Shown piece by piece: positions 1 through 4,657 of a DNA stretch of 7,294 bases. The translations under genes and the position numbers were made by a program. This DNA is from an uncultured Porphyromonadaceae bacterium (GTDB lineage Bacteria; Bacteroidota; Bacteroidia; Bacteroidales; Muribaculaceae), in contig CAMWHX010000048.1 of the NCBI GenBank assembly GCA_947174155.1, positions 1 through 7,294 on the forward strand, given 5' to 3'. The notes beneath the pieces are model-generated. The model was not told the DNA's origin. It saw only the letters and a program-made list of their open reading frames with translations, and searched no databases. Positions within the stretch are counted from its first letter, which is position 1. Each line of letters opens with the position of its first letter.

Positions 1-1
1 T

Positions 2-26
2 CGGCGATGCGCGAAGCGTATCGCCG
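2..26. repeat. Imperfect hairpin at left edge
   Basis: Positions 2-12 pair with 16-26 around a GAA loop, with one G-T wobble at 9/19. The loop side contains GCGAAGCG (11-18), an 8-mer that recurs at 65-72 and, inverted, at 97-104 in the arms of the large palindrome. It is the first of a run of hairpins filling the gene-free left end. No T-tract follows on either strand, so it is not an obvious terminator. The element may continue to the left of the window. Confidence 0.6.
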
Positions 27-145
27 GTGCGGGTATAGTGAGGCAATATATATATAATTCCTCTGCGAAGCGATGCAATGCGCATGCGCATTGCATCGCT
101 TCGCAGAGGGGGGGGAGGGAGACGCCCATATTCATACCCGCACCG
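25..145. repeat. 12-bp inverted repeat enclosing the 50-bp palindrome
   Basis: CGGTGCGGGTAT at 25-36 is the exact reverse complement of ATACCCGCACCG at 134-145. The two arms bracket the 50-bp palindrome at 60-109, giving a nested fold: an outer 12-bp stem, then unpaired stretches of 23 nt (AT-rich, alternating TA) and 24 nt (containing a G8 run at 108-115), then the inner 25-bp stem. The nesting suggests one structural element rather than chance neighbours. I cannot assign it to a known class. Confidence 0.65.
60..109. repeat. Perfect 50-bp palindrome without spacer
   Basis: The 25 bases at 60-84 are the exact reverse complement of 85-109, with the centre between 84 and 85 (GCGCA|TGCGC). There are no mismatches and no loop, so as DNA it could extrude a cruciform and as RNA it would form a very strong hairpin. 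An AT-rich alternating tract (about 44-59) lies on the left and a run of eight G on the right. No gene crosses it convincingly. Zero-spacer palindromes of this length are prone to deletion in cells and to fold-back errors in sequencing, so the possibility of an artefact stays open. Confidence 0.85.
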
Positions 146-166
146 ACGGCAACAGAGTTGCCGTCG
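144..166. repeat. Hairpin, 10-bp stem with 3-nt loop
   Basis: CGACGGCAAC (144-153) pairs perfectly with GTTGCCGTCG (157-166) around the loop AGA. It abuts the outer arm of the nested palindrome. No T-run follows on either strand, so a terminator role is not supported by sequence. Function unknown. Confidence 0.65.
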
Positions 167-184
167 ATACGGGCCTTATACATA

Positions 185-201
185 GCCCCGCCATGCGGGG
201 C
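185..201. repeat. GC-rich hairpin, 7-bp stem
   Basis: GCCCCGC (185-191) pairs with GCGGGGC (195-201) around the loop CAT. It is a short, very GC-rich stem within the left-end hairpin cluster. No T-tract follows on either strand. Confidence 0.5.
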
Positions 202-214
202 CGGAAGATGCCCC

Positions 215-295
215 TTCGATAGAATAAATTATGCACCGTAAATTCGGATTGAGCCGCTCAATCCGAAAAAACGATGCATAAGTTATTTTGTCGAA
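215..295. repeat. 81-nt two-tier inverted repeat
   Basis: The inner stem is perfect: 11 bp, 243-253 with 257-267, loop CCG. Outside it, 215-239 and 271-295 are reverse complements at 21 of 25 positions, separated from the inner stem by AAA on each side. The result is one long hairpin with a small symmetric internal loop. The outer arms are AT-rich, unlike the GC-rich hairpins to the left. Because arm length is conserved and the mismatches are single substitutions, it resembles a transcribed structured element or a small miniature-transposon-like element, but no target-site duplication is apparent. Confidence 0.7.
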
Positions 296-323
296 GTGTT
301 AATAGAGAATGGAGGCCTTATCG

Positions 324-359
324 TCATGGAGGGACTGTCGGATGATTGTCCCTCCATGA
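324..359 (-). terminator. Candidate terminator hairpin after the 369-755 gene
   Basis: TCATGGAGGGAC (324-335) pairs perfectly over 12 bp with GTCCCTCCATGA (348-359), leaving a 12-nt loop. It begins nine bases beyond the stop codon of the minus-strand gene ending at 369, the usual place for a transcription end. No T-tract follows on the minus strand, so it is not a textbook intrinsic terminator. It could instead protect the 3' end of the mRNA or belong to the hairpin cluster on its left. Confidence 0.5.
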
Positions 360-368
360 TGAACGGGG

Positions 369-755
369 TCAGGCGGCAAGCTTCACGTCGATGAAGGGAC
401 GGCGGCCATACACGAGTCTTGCTTCGATCACGGGGATGCCGAAGAGGGTTTCGGTGGCATGGATACGGGCCAGAATCAGGGTCACGTTGTCGGCGTAGAT
501 GGCTACCGAGCCCAGACGGGAAGTGAAAAACGTGCCCGGATAGAAGGTATAGGTGACAAGGGGGGTACGCTTTCCCTTGCTTTCGGGGAGTGAGGCCGGA
601 TAGATGCTGATCATCCCCTTCCAGGTAGCGTTGCGGGTTTTTTTCTCTCTTACCACAGTGAGGTCTGCAGGCAGGTTGCGTACCAGTGTGCGCTCGATAG
701 CGTCGATTGTAGATTCAATCGAAGTGAAACGGTTGATGTTTTGAGTGGTTTTCAT
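369..755 (-). CDS. Small uncharacterised protein, about 128 residues
   Basis: I do not recognise the family. The reading frame is open from 794, but the better start is the ATG at 753-755 (MKTTQNINRF...), preceded on the minus strand by a purine-rich GTAGAGAGT; the upstream ATG would add 13 residues with no clear ribosome site. The 128-residue product has no signal peptide, no transmembrane segment and no cysteine pairs. It is mixed polar/hydrophobic, with an N-terminal stretch that could be helical (about residues 10-30) and a C-terminal half of alternating beta-like segments (for example VTYTFYPGTFF and SVAIYADNVTLILARI). This suggests a compact alpha/beta cytoplasmic protein. A perfect 12-bp hairpin lies just after the stop, and palindrome-rich DNA flanks both ends. 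It stands apart from the operon to the right. No better frame overlaps it, but evidence that it is real is limited to length and composition. Confidence 0.55.
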   Translation of the reverse strand: MKTTQNINRFTSIESTIDAIERTLVRNLPADLTVVREKKTRNATWKGMISIYPASLPESKGKRTPLVTYTFYPGTFFTSRLGSVAIYADNVTLILARIHATETLFGIPVIEARLVYGRRPFIDVKLAA

Positions 756-816
756 ACTCTCTACATTTTTTCGGTTAATGACTATCGACAGCATCGTAGT
801 CCGACTGTCATCATCG

Positions 817-958
817 CCTGTTTGATCTTCGGGGACGTTTCCGGAAAGTATTACCCGGTTTCAATACCCTTTTCGACCGGACAGACGTTGACGTACGGAT
901 ACAACAATGGCTGTCAGTTTATTTAGGAATTATTGAAACCGGTAATGCATCAAACAGG
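817..958. repeat. 142-nt two-part inverted repeat
   Basis: The outer arms CCTGTTTGAT (817-826) and ATCAAACAGG (949-958) are exact reverse complements. A second pair lies inside: 850-866 matches the complement of 931-946 except for one extra C in the left arm. The 23 nt between outer and inner arms on the left correspond to only 2 nt on the right, so a fold would carry a large one-sided bulge. It could be a transcribed structured RNA or the remnant of a small inverted-repeat element. Flanking bases show no clear target duplication. Confidence 0.55.
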
Positions 959-1065
959 AATCATTACCTTGTCTATATGTAGAGAGCATTGGATCAGTAG
1001 CTTATGTAAGTCAGACTCTGATATTGCCAAAATTCTGAATAACGAGTCTAAAAGATGCTACTATA

Positions 1066-1097
1066 TTTACGCGTTATGCTCGAAAAAAATACCTTTG
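1066..1097 (+). promoter_or_regulatory. Candidate Bacteroidetes-type promoter, plus strand
   Basis: TACCTTTG at 1090-1097 matches the Bacteroidetes -7 consensus TAnnTTTG, and TTTA at 1066-1069 lies 20 nt upstream, at the usual distance for the -33 element (consensus TTTG or TTG). Transcription would start near 1104 and run rightwards, antisense into the transposase gene. No plus-strand gene follows, so the site would make an antisense RNA, be an orphan left after an insertion, or be chance. The same bases also form a minus-strand hairpin followed by T's (separate entry), which is a competing reading. Confidence 0.4.
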
Positions 1098-1111
1098 CAG
1101 GCATAAAGGTA
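1083..1111 (-). terminator. Candidate intrinsic terminator of the transposase gene
   Basis: On the minus strand TACCTTT (1111-1105) pairs with AAAGGTA (1096-1090) over 7 bp with an 8-nt loop, followed at once by a run of seven T's (1089-1083). It lies about 50 nt after the transposase stop, where a terminator is expected. The stem has only two G-C pairs, so it is weak. The T-run is what makes it plausible. Confidence 0.45.
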
Positions 1112-1159
1112 AACACCCGCTGACCTGGAAATATGAAAAGTCTGCTGTAAAACATCTTT

Positions 1160-2047
1160 TCAATATCCCTCAGTTTCTAAGGCCATACACTCGGCTACCC
1201 TATTGAGATAAAGAAATGTCTCCCGGCCTGGTGTGAGTGGCTCCATCGGAGCGAGAATCAGAAGGCGACCGGCGGAGCATTGTTCAAAATCATGAGCAGC
1301 TGGTTTTTCTCTTTCGGCCAATGGTGCATTTGTCAGGAGAATAATCTTGCCCTCGGTAGCTTCGCACTCACGCCGCACCTCTTTTTCCGCCGGTGATATA
1401 AAAGGGGATATCAGGACTCCGCCGTTTTCGGAGATATGTTTCCAACGTCTTTGTTTGGCTGCTCTTAGTTGCTCCGTGTCGGCTCTATGGATGACTACCG
1501 GTGCTTTGAAAGGATTATGAAGTAGTTGGATATTTCCGAAGGCTTGCCAGAGGGTACCATTGATTTGTAGATTATTGATACGCATAAAGAAATCGGGATT
1601 TAGCCTGCGTTCAAGGAGTCTTTTGGGATTTTCGCGGATATAATTTATGATCGTGTGCAGACTGTGGAACGGTCGCAGATATCTGTCATGGAAATCGGGA
1701 GTGAATATATCCTTTATTTGCGGGTAGGCCGTGCGTATTGCCTGACCGCTTTTCACCTTCATCATACCTATATACCGTCCTAAGGCCCATGGCAGATAAT
1801 CGCGGGCAAAGATAGCGAAGTGGATATGATCGGGCATAATCACATATTGGCAAATTTGCAGCAGCGGACAGAGATTGGGAATATTTACGATCTCGCGCTC
1901 GATTATTTCCCCGATTGGGGTTCTGGAGACCAGCGGGTTGGAGACTTCACCGGAGATATGAGAGAATACGGGACACCCCGGAGCCTTTCCGATGGTGATG
2001 TGGTAGATACACCTGCTTCGATAGTCATGTTTAGGATCACGGCCCAT
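1160..2047 (-). CDS. REP-associated tyrosine transposase (Y1 HUH) with C-terminal extension
   Basis: This is a 295-residue single-strand DNA nickase/transposase of the IS200/TnpA-like Y1 family, most like the RAYT branch that is domesticated around REP palindromes. The N-terminal domain (about 1-150) has YHITIG at 15-20, the metal-binding HUH motif MPDHIHF (71-77; His74 and His76), and the RAYT-type motif NYIRENPKR (135-143) with probable catalytic Tyr136. Family members cut and join hairpin-bearing single-stranded DNA through this tyrosine. Residues 160-285 go well beyond the usual end of about 150-180 residues. They contain WQAFGNIQLLHNPFKAPVV, GGVLISPFIS (209-218) and AGRLLILAP (259-267), which read like a Rossmann-type alpha/beta domain, perhaps DprA/SLOG-like; that is inference. 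The GAGCCGC repeat array begins about 30 bp upstream of the start and is the obvious candidate substrate. The start has no Shine-Dalgarno sequence. The frame is intact, with catalytic residues present. I am sure of the Y1 family, less so of the RAYT subgroup. Confidence 0.9.
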   Translation of the reverse strand: MGRDPKHDYRSRCIYHITIGKAPGCPVFSHISGEVSNPLVSRTPIGEIIEREIVNIPNLCPLLQICQYVIMPDHIHFAIFARDYLPWALGRYIGMMKVKSGQAIRTAYPQIKDIFTPDFHDRYLRPFHSLHTIINYIRENPKRLLERRLNPDFFMRINNLQINGTLWQAFGNIQLLHNPFKAPVVIHRADTEQLRAAKQRRWKHISENGGVLISPFISPAEKEVRRECEATEGKIILLTNAPLAEREKPAAHDFEQCSAGRLLILAPMEPLTPGRETFLYLNRVAECMALETEGY

Positions 2048-2076
2048 AGATTCAGCTTTTGAAGGTTATTATTGGA

Positions 2077-2129
2077 TCGAGCCGCAAGCGGCTCTTGCAG
2101 AGGACGGACAGGCGGAGATTTCCGACCGA
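2077..2129 (+). repeat. Direct repeat, copy 1 (53 bp)
   Basis: Identical over 53 bp to 2149-2201, with the match continuing imperfectly for about eight more bases. It begins TCGAGCCGCAAGCGGCTC, then carries a GAGGACGGACAGGCGGAG segment and ends TTCCGACCGA. Downstream of this copy, CAGGCGGA (2109-2116) and TCCTCCTG (2130-2137) can pair at 7 of 8 positions, so the unit may hold a second hairpin beyond the palindrome. Confidence 0.85.
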
Positions 2130-2148
2130 TCCTCCTGCCGGGAGATGG

Positions 2149-2201
2149 TCGAGCCGCAAGCGGCTCTTGCAGAGGACGGACAGGCGGAGATTTCCGACCG
2201 A
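2149..2201 (+). repeat. Direct repeat, copy 2 (53 bp)
   Basis: Exact 53-bp copy of 2077-2129, starting 72 bp further right, with 19 bp of non-identical sequence between the copies. Perfect identity in non-coding DNA points to recent duplication or ongoing homogenisation. Confidence 0.85.
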
Positions 2202-2216
2202 CCCTCCCGGTGTTGA

Positions 2217-2248
2217 GATCTGTTCTCCGCAAGAGCCGCTTGCGGCTC
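2217..2248 (-). repeat. Inverted, diverged third copy of the repeat unit
   Basis: Read on the minus strand, 2248-2229 matches the first 20 bases of the unit (GAGCCGCAAGCGGCTCTTGC) exactly. The match then decays to about 9 of 12 over the next bases and is lost by about 2217. Its palindrome is extended to an 8-bp stem (2232-2239 with 2242-2249). The opposite orientation to copies 1 and 2 makes the array BIME-like. Confidence 0.7.
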
Positions 2249-2281
2249 TATTACGGTACCGGCGGCTCGATTACGGTACCG
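2242..2281 (+). repeat. 20-bp tandem repeat, two units
   Basis: GCGGCTCTATTACGGTACCG (2242-2261) is followed without a gap by the same 20 bases with one change (T to G at position 8; 2262-2281). Each unit contains the self-complementary CGGTACCG. The first seven bases of each unit are the right half of the REP-like palindrome, so the tandem duplication copied part of that element. It ends 6 bp before the HAD stop codon. Confidence 0.8.
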
Positions 2282-2286
2282 ACAGG

Positions 2287-2970
2287 TCAGAGAGGGAGGG
2301 TTTGGAAGGGGATACCCGCGGCGCCGGCTATCATACGGGTGGAGGCAGTGGGAGCTACGAGTATGTTCTCCCCTCCGGAGGAGGCGGTCCAGATCAGCAG
2401 TGGGAGGTCGTCGTGATGGTCGGTGAGCGTGCGGGCAGGGCGTAATTTCAACCGGTTGCAGAGCGCCTGGACGCGTCGCTGTTTCACCTCTCCCCGACAC
2501 TCCACTATTCCCCTCTCCCCTTTCGGCGGATATGTAGCCAATACCTCATCCATATCCAATAAGGCTGCCAAGGGAGCTGCATATTGCCAAGGGGCAGCCG
2601 TGGCCAGACACAGTAGGTGTCCCTGCGTGCGAGCCTCGCTGAGGATCGCACGTACCGATGGCCGAACCAGCGGTACAAATGTGGCGGCAAAGGCATGGTA
2701 GTCCCCGACATCCAATTTCCGGTCCGCAATCCGCATGATGATCTCCTTGGCGTTTGCATGGGTGCAAAGACGCATTTTGCGGCGCAATATGACGCTCCCG
2801 ATTTTAGCGAAGGTGGATGCGTCACCATGCCGGATCGCCCGGCGTATCATCCAGAGGGTAAAACGGGTGAAGGAGTTTCCGGCAATAAGAGTTCCGTCAA
2901 GATCGATGACCGTCAATGGGCGCAGGTCGGAGGACTGTGTTGGGACTTGGTTATGGGAGGGAGTATTCAT
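2287..2970 (-). CDS. HAD-superfamily phosphatase (HAD-IB/PSP-like)
   Basis: A 227-residue haloacid-dehalogenase-fold phosphatase, expected to be a cytoplasmic, magnesium-dependent phosphomonoesterase. Motif I is VIDLDGT (21-27) with nucleophile Asp23 and acid/base Asp25. Motif II is LCLATAAP (120-127), threonine in place of the more common serine. The motif III lysine is probably Lys163 (EVKQRR). Motif IV is TLTDHHDDLPLL (181-192) with Asp184 and Asp187/188. A helical cap lies between motifs I and II (about 33-105), as in the SerB-like HAD-IB branch. The first 18 residues are a polar, non-conserved-looking tail. Its ATG overlaps the phosphoribosyltransferase stop (ATGA, 2967-2970), so the two are probably translationally coupled. 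The substrate is not shown by the sequence; the context suggests a 5-phosphoribosyl group on a glycan or lipid intermediate, while serine phosphate or another small phosphate ester remains possible. The REP-like array starts 5 bp after the stop. Confidence 0.85.
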   Translation of the reverse strand: MNTPSHNQVPTQSSDLRPLTVIDLDGTLIAGNSFTRFTLWMIRRAIRHGDASTFAKIGSVILRRKMRLCTHANAKEIIMRIADRKLDVGDYHAFAATFVPLVRPSVRAILSEARTQGHLLCLATAAPWQYAAPLAALLDMDEVLATYPPKGERGIVECRGEVKQRRVQALCNRLKLRPARTLTDHHDDLPLLIWTASSGGENILVAPTASTRMIAGAAGIPFQTLPL

Positions 2971-3563
2971 GGGCGGTAGTCGTTGGACCAGGGGAAGCGC
3001 ATCAGTGTGCGATCACGGTAAAGGGCTATGTCGGGAGTAATTATACTGTCGGGGCGTGTGATTGTAAGCACGGCGGTCACGATGCGGGCATCGGGAGCGA
3101 GTTTCCGTAGAGCCGCTACCGTAGCTGCCAGTGTCACGCCACTGTCTACGGCATCATCTATGATTAATACAGAGCGCGGGTGAGTAGTCGTCAGTATCTC
3201 GCGACATTCCTCAGGTATATCCAGACGATTTTCAGCTTTTGCCACATCCTCTTGTTCCGGTTTATGGCGTCCGTCCCATAAGGATTCAGCCATACGCAGG
3301 ATATTAAGCAGGGGACGAGGCAGTCGTTTCAGCCATCCCCGGGCGGCTTTGCTGCGTCCGGGAGTTGAGGCTCGTTGAAGCCGTACGTCCCGGCGTGGCA
3401 CCTCAGCCAGTGCACACACCTCCCGGCATATGGCATCCGCCACAAAGGCTCCGCCGGTGCGGATACCTATCATCAGGTCAAAAGGTCCTGATTTGAGGAC
3501 TTCCTCCCCCAGGCGGGCGCACTCGGAGGCAAACAGCTTCGGATGTAGTGTGATAACTCGCAT
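2967..3563 (-). CDS. Type I phosphoribosyltransferase domain protein
   Basis: A 198-residue protein of the PRTase type I fold, which uses PRPP (or a related 1-diphosphosugar). The PRPP-binding signature is VLIIDDAVDSGVTL (132-145) with the acidic pair Asp136-Asp137. The earlier PFDLMIGIRTGGAFVADAI (27-45) supplies the pyrophosphate-loop RTGG. Between them, residues 63-115 form a long, strongly basic insert (RLQRASTPGRSKAARGWLKR, then PRPLLNILRMAESLW) where purine or pyrimidine salvage enzymes carry a shorter flexible loop. Its amphipathic look suggests contact with a membrane or polyanionic acceptor rather than a free base; that is inference. It follows the glycosyltransferase gene after 55 bp and overlaps the phosphatase gene by 4 bp. 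No Shine-Dalgarno sequence precedes the ATG. A role in nucleobase salvage, or as a regulator of the ComF/PyrR kind, is not excluded, but the neighbours favour glycan assembly. Confidence 0.8.
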   Translation of the reverse strand: MRVITLHPKLFASECARLGEEVLKSGPFDLMIGIRTGGAFVADAICREVCALAEVPRRDVRLQRASTPGRSKAARGWLKRLPRPLLNILRMAESLWDGRHKPEQEDVAKAENRLDIPEECREILTTTHPRSVLIIDDAVDSGVTLAATVAALRKLAPDARIVTAVLTITRPDSIITPDIALYRDRTLMRFPWSNDYRP

Positions 3564-3618
3564 ATCTGTCTAACGATCATACCGCTTCATTAGTGCAGAT
3601 AGCCGGAAGATAATGTTA

Positions 3619-4617
3619 TTATCGGATCTGACGAGATAACAGATGCAGGGGGAGCGATCCCAGATAACTGACCAGGGCTCCGAGTTTGTTTTTCAAGCGT
3701 ACCTCCGGATCGCGTAGGGTGCGCAGGCGTCCCTCGCGGATGATGCGCAGGCAGTAGCGACGCACATCCTCATAGGTCCGGCCATAATGACGATGACGCG
3801 TATCTACCTCTCCTTGCGGACGATAGTGTGTCAGCAGAAGAAGCACGTTAAAGGCTGCGCTGAATCGGCGGTCTGCGGCTGCCGGGAGAACGGTCGGGCA
3901 GCGCTCAGCCATCAGCCTGTATATCCCATCGGTCACTATCAGGGAGTCAAGGCGACGTGGTGCGAAAGTGTGGACGATACTGTCGGAATGCTGACGATAG
4001 AAATAGAGAACCTCCGATTGATAGGATACCTTCCCGCTCTTCAGACATAATCGCGGGAAAAGGTCAAGATCTTCGTAATAAAGACCTTCCGTGAATCGCT
4101 CACCGTCCGGTCCACGCATGAGATCGCCTCGGATGAGTGTACCGCAGGCGCTATTGATACGATGTCGCTGATAGAGGGCAGTACGTAGCACCTCCACCGT
4201 ATCCATAACCCTTACCGGATTCTCCTTGCACCCCGTCGGCCAGCGCTCTTGGGTATCCTCGAAATAACCACCTATATTTATAGCAGTGTCATGTCGGCGG
4301 GCAGTATCAAGCAGGCGGGACAGCGCCTTCTGGTGCATGGTGTCATCAGCATCGATGAAGTATAACCATTTACCGATCGAGGCTTCGATCCCGGTATTCC
4401 TGGCAGCCGACAACCCTCCGTTGGAGCGCGAGATGACACGGAAACGACTATCCCTCTCGGTGATACGACGCATTATGCCGGCTGACGAATCGGTAGACCC
4501 GTCATCGACCATAATCACCTCGAAATCCCGAAAATCCTGTTGCTGCACCGAGTTCAGGGTATGTGCCAGGTATTTCTCGGCATTGTATACGGGTATTATG
4601 ATACTGATCTCCGGCAT
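3619..4617 (-). CDS. Family 2 glycosyltransferase
   Basis: A 332-residue GT-A-fold glycosyltransferase that would transfer a sugar from a nucleotide-activated donor to a growing cell-surface glycan on the cytoplasmic face of the membrane. Motifs appear in order: SIIIPVYN (5-12), VDDGSTD (37-43; Asp38-Asp39 for nucleotide binding), NGGLSAARNTG (66-76), the metal-binding DXD as FIDADD (87-92), EDLDL (182-186) with the probable base Asp183, and YRQHSDSI (207-214), typical of the capsule/O-antigen branch. The C-terminal 110 residues are basic and mostly helical. There is no membrane segment, so it is probably peripheral. It starts 55 bp after the WYL gene and ends 55 bp before the phosphoribosyltransferase. 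The donor and acceptor cannot be read from sequence. The start is the first ATG in frame with SIIIPVYN right behind it, which fits family N-termini. Confidence 0.92.
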   Translation of the reverse strand: MPEISIIIPVYNAEKYLAHTLNSVQQQDFRDFEVIMVDDGSTDSSAGIMRRITERDSRFRVISRSNGGLSAARNTGIEASIGKWLYFIDADDTMHQKALSRLLDTARRHDTAINIGGYFEDTQERWPTGCKENPVRVMDTVEVLRTALYQRHRINSACGTLIRGDLMRGPDGERFTEGLYYEDLDLFPRLCLKSGKVSYQSEVLYFYRQHSDSIVHTFAPRRLDSLIVTDGIYRLMAERCPTVLPAAADRRFSAAFNVLLLLTHYRPQGEVDTRHRHYGRTYEDVRRYCLRIIREGRLRTLRDPEVRLKNKLGALVSYLGSLPLHLLSRQIR

Positions 4618-4657
4618 AAATCAAACTAAGTTACAACAGAAAACTTACACCTTGCAA

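Larger units (their letters stand above)
795..1159. other. Gene-free interval between the small gene and the transposase
   Basis: These 365 bases, AT-richer than the surroundings, hold no frame I would call a gene. They contain the two-part inverted repeat at 817-958, a 10-bp perfect palindrome TTTCCGGAAA (838-847), and the promoter/terminator-like element at 1066-1111. An ATG at 1134 opens only a five-codon frame, so the promoter-like motif has no plus-strand gene behind it. No tRNA or other known RNA was recognised. Confidence 0.5.
2077..2281. repeat. REP/BIME-like repeat array upstream of the transposase
   Basis: The array lies between the transposase start (2047) and the HAD stop (2287). 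The palindrome GAGCCGC-AA-GCGGCTC occurs in direct orientation at 2079-2094 and 2151-2166, and inverted (AA becomes TT) at 2233-2248; a half-site GCGGCTC is at 2262-2268. Each full copy can also fold in a second, exclusive way, as GCAAG/CTTGC (for example 2084-2088 with 2094-2098). Palindromes in both orientations beside a RAYT gene are the hallmark of BIME/REPIN arrangements. The array starts after the HAD stop, so it could also end or stabilise the transcript from the right. No copies were seen on the 3' side of the transposase. Confidence 0.75.

Noticed and set aside
38..241. 67-codon plus-strand open frame
   Set aside because: It runs through the 50-bp palindrome and another hairpin. The product has no protein-like pattern.
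1..300. Integron attC sites or cassette array
   Set aside because: The hairpins lack recognisable conserved core sites and no integrase or cassette gene accompanies them.
741..926. 61-codon plus-strand open frame
   Set aside because: It overlaps the start of the minus-strand gene and the two-part inverted repeat. There is no ribosome site or recognisable motif.
817..958. Complete miniature transposable element
   Set aside because: The outer arms look like terminal repeats, but the flanking bases show no convincing target duplication, so it is kept only as an inverted repeat.
2077..2201. Possible CRISPR array
   Set aside because: There are only two direct copies, the 53-bp repeat is too long for a typical CRISPR repeat, the 19-bp gap is too short for a spacer, and no cas gene is present.
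2059..2500. Overlapping long open frames on both strands through the repeat array
   Set aside because: They translate the 53-bp repeat twice (arginine-rich repeats) and run into the HAD gene in a wrong frame. They are open because the DNA is GC-rich.
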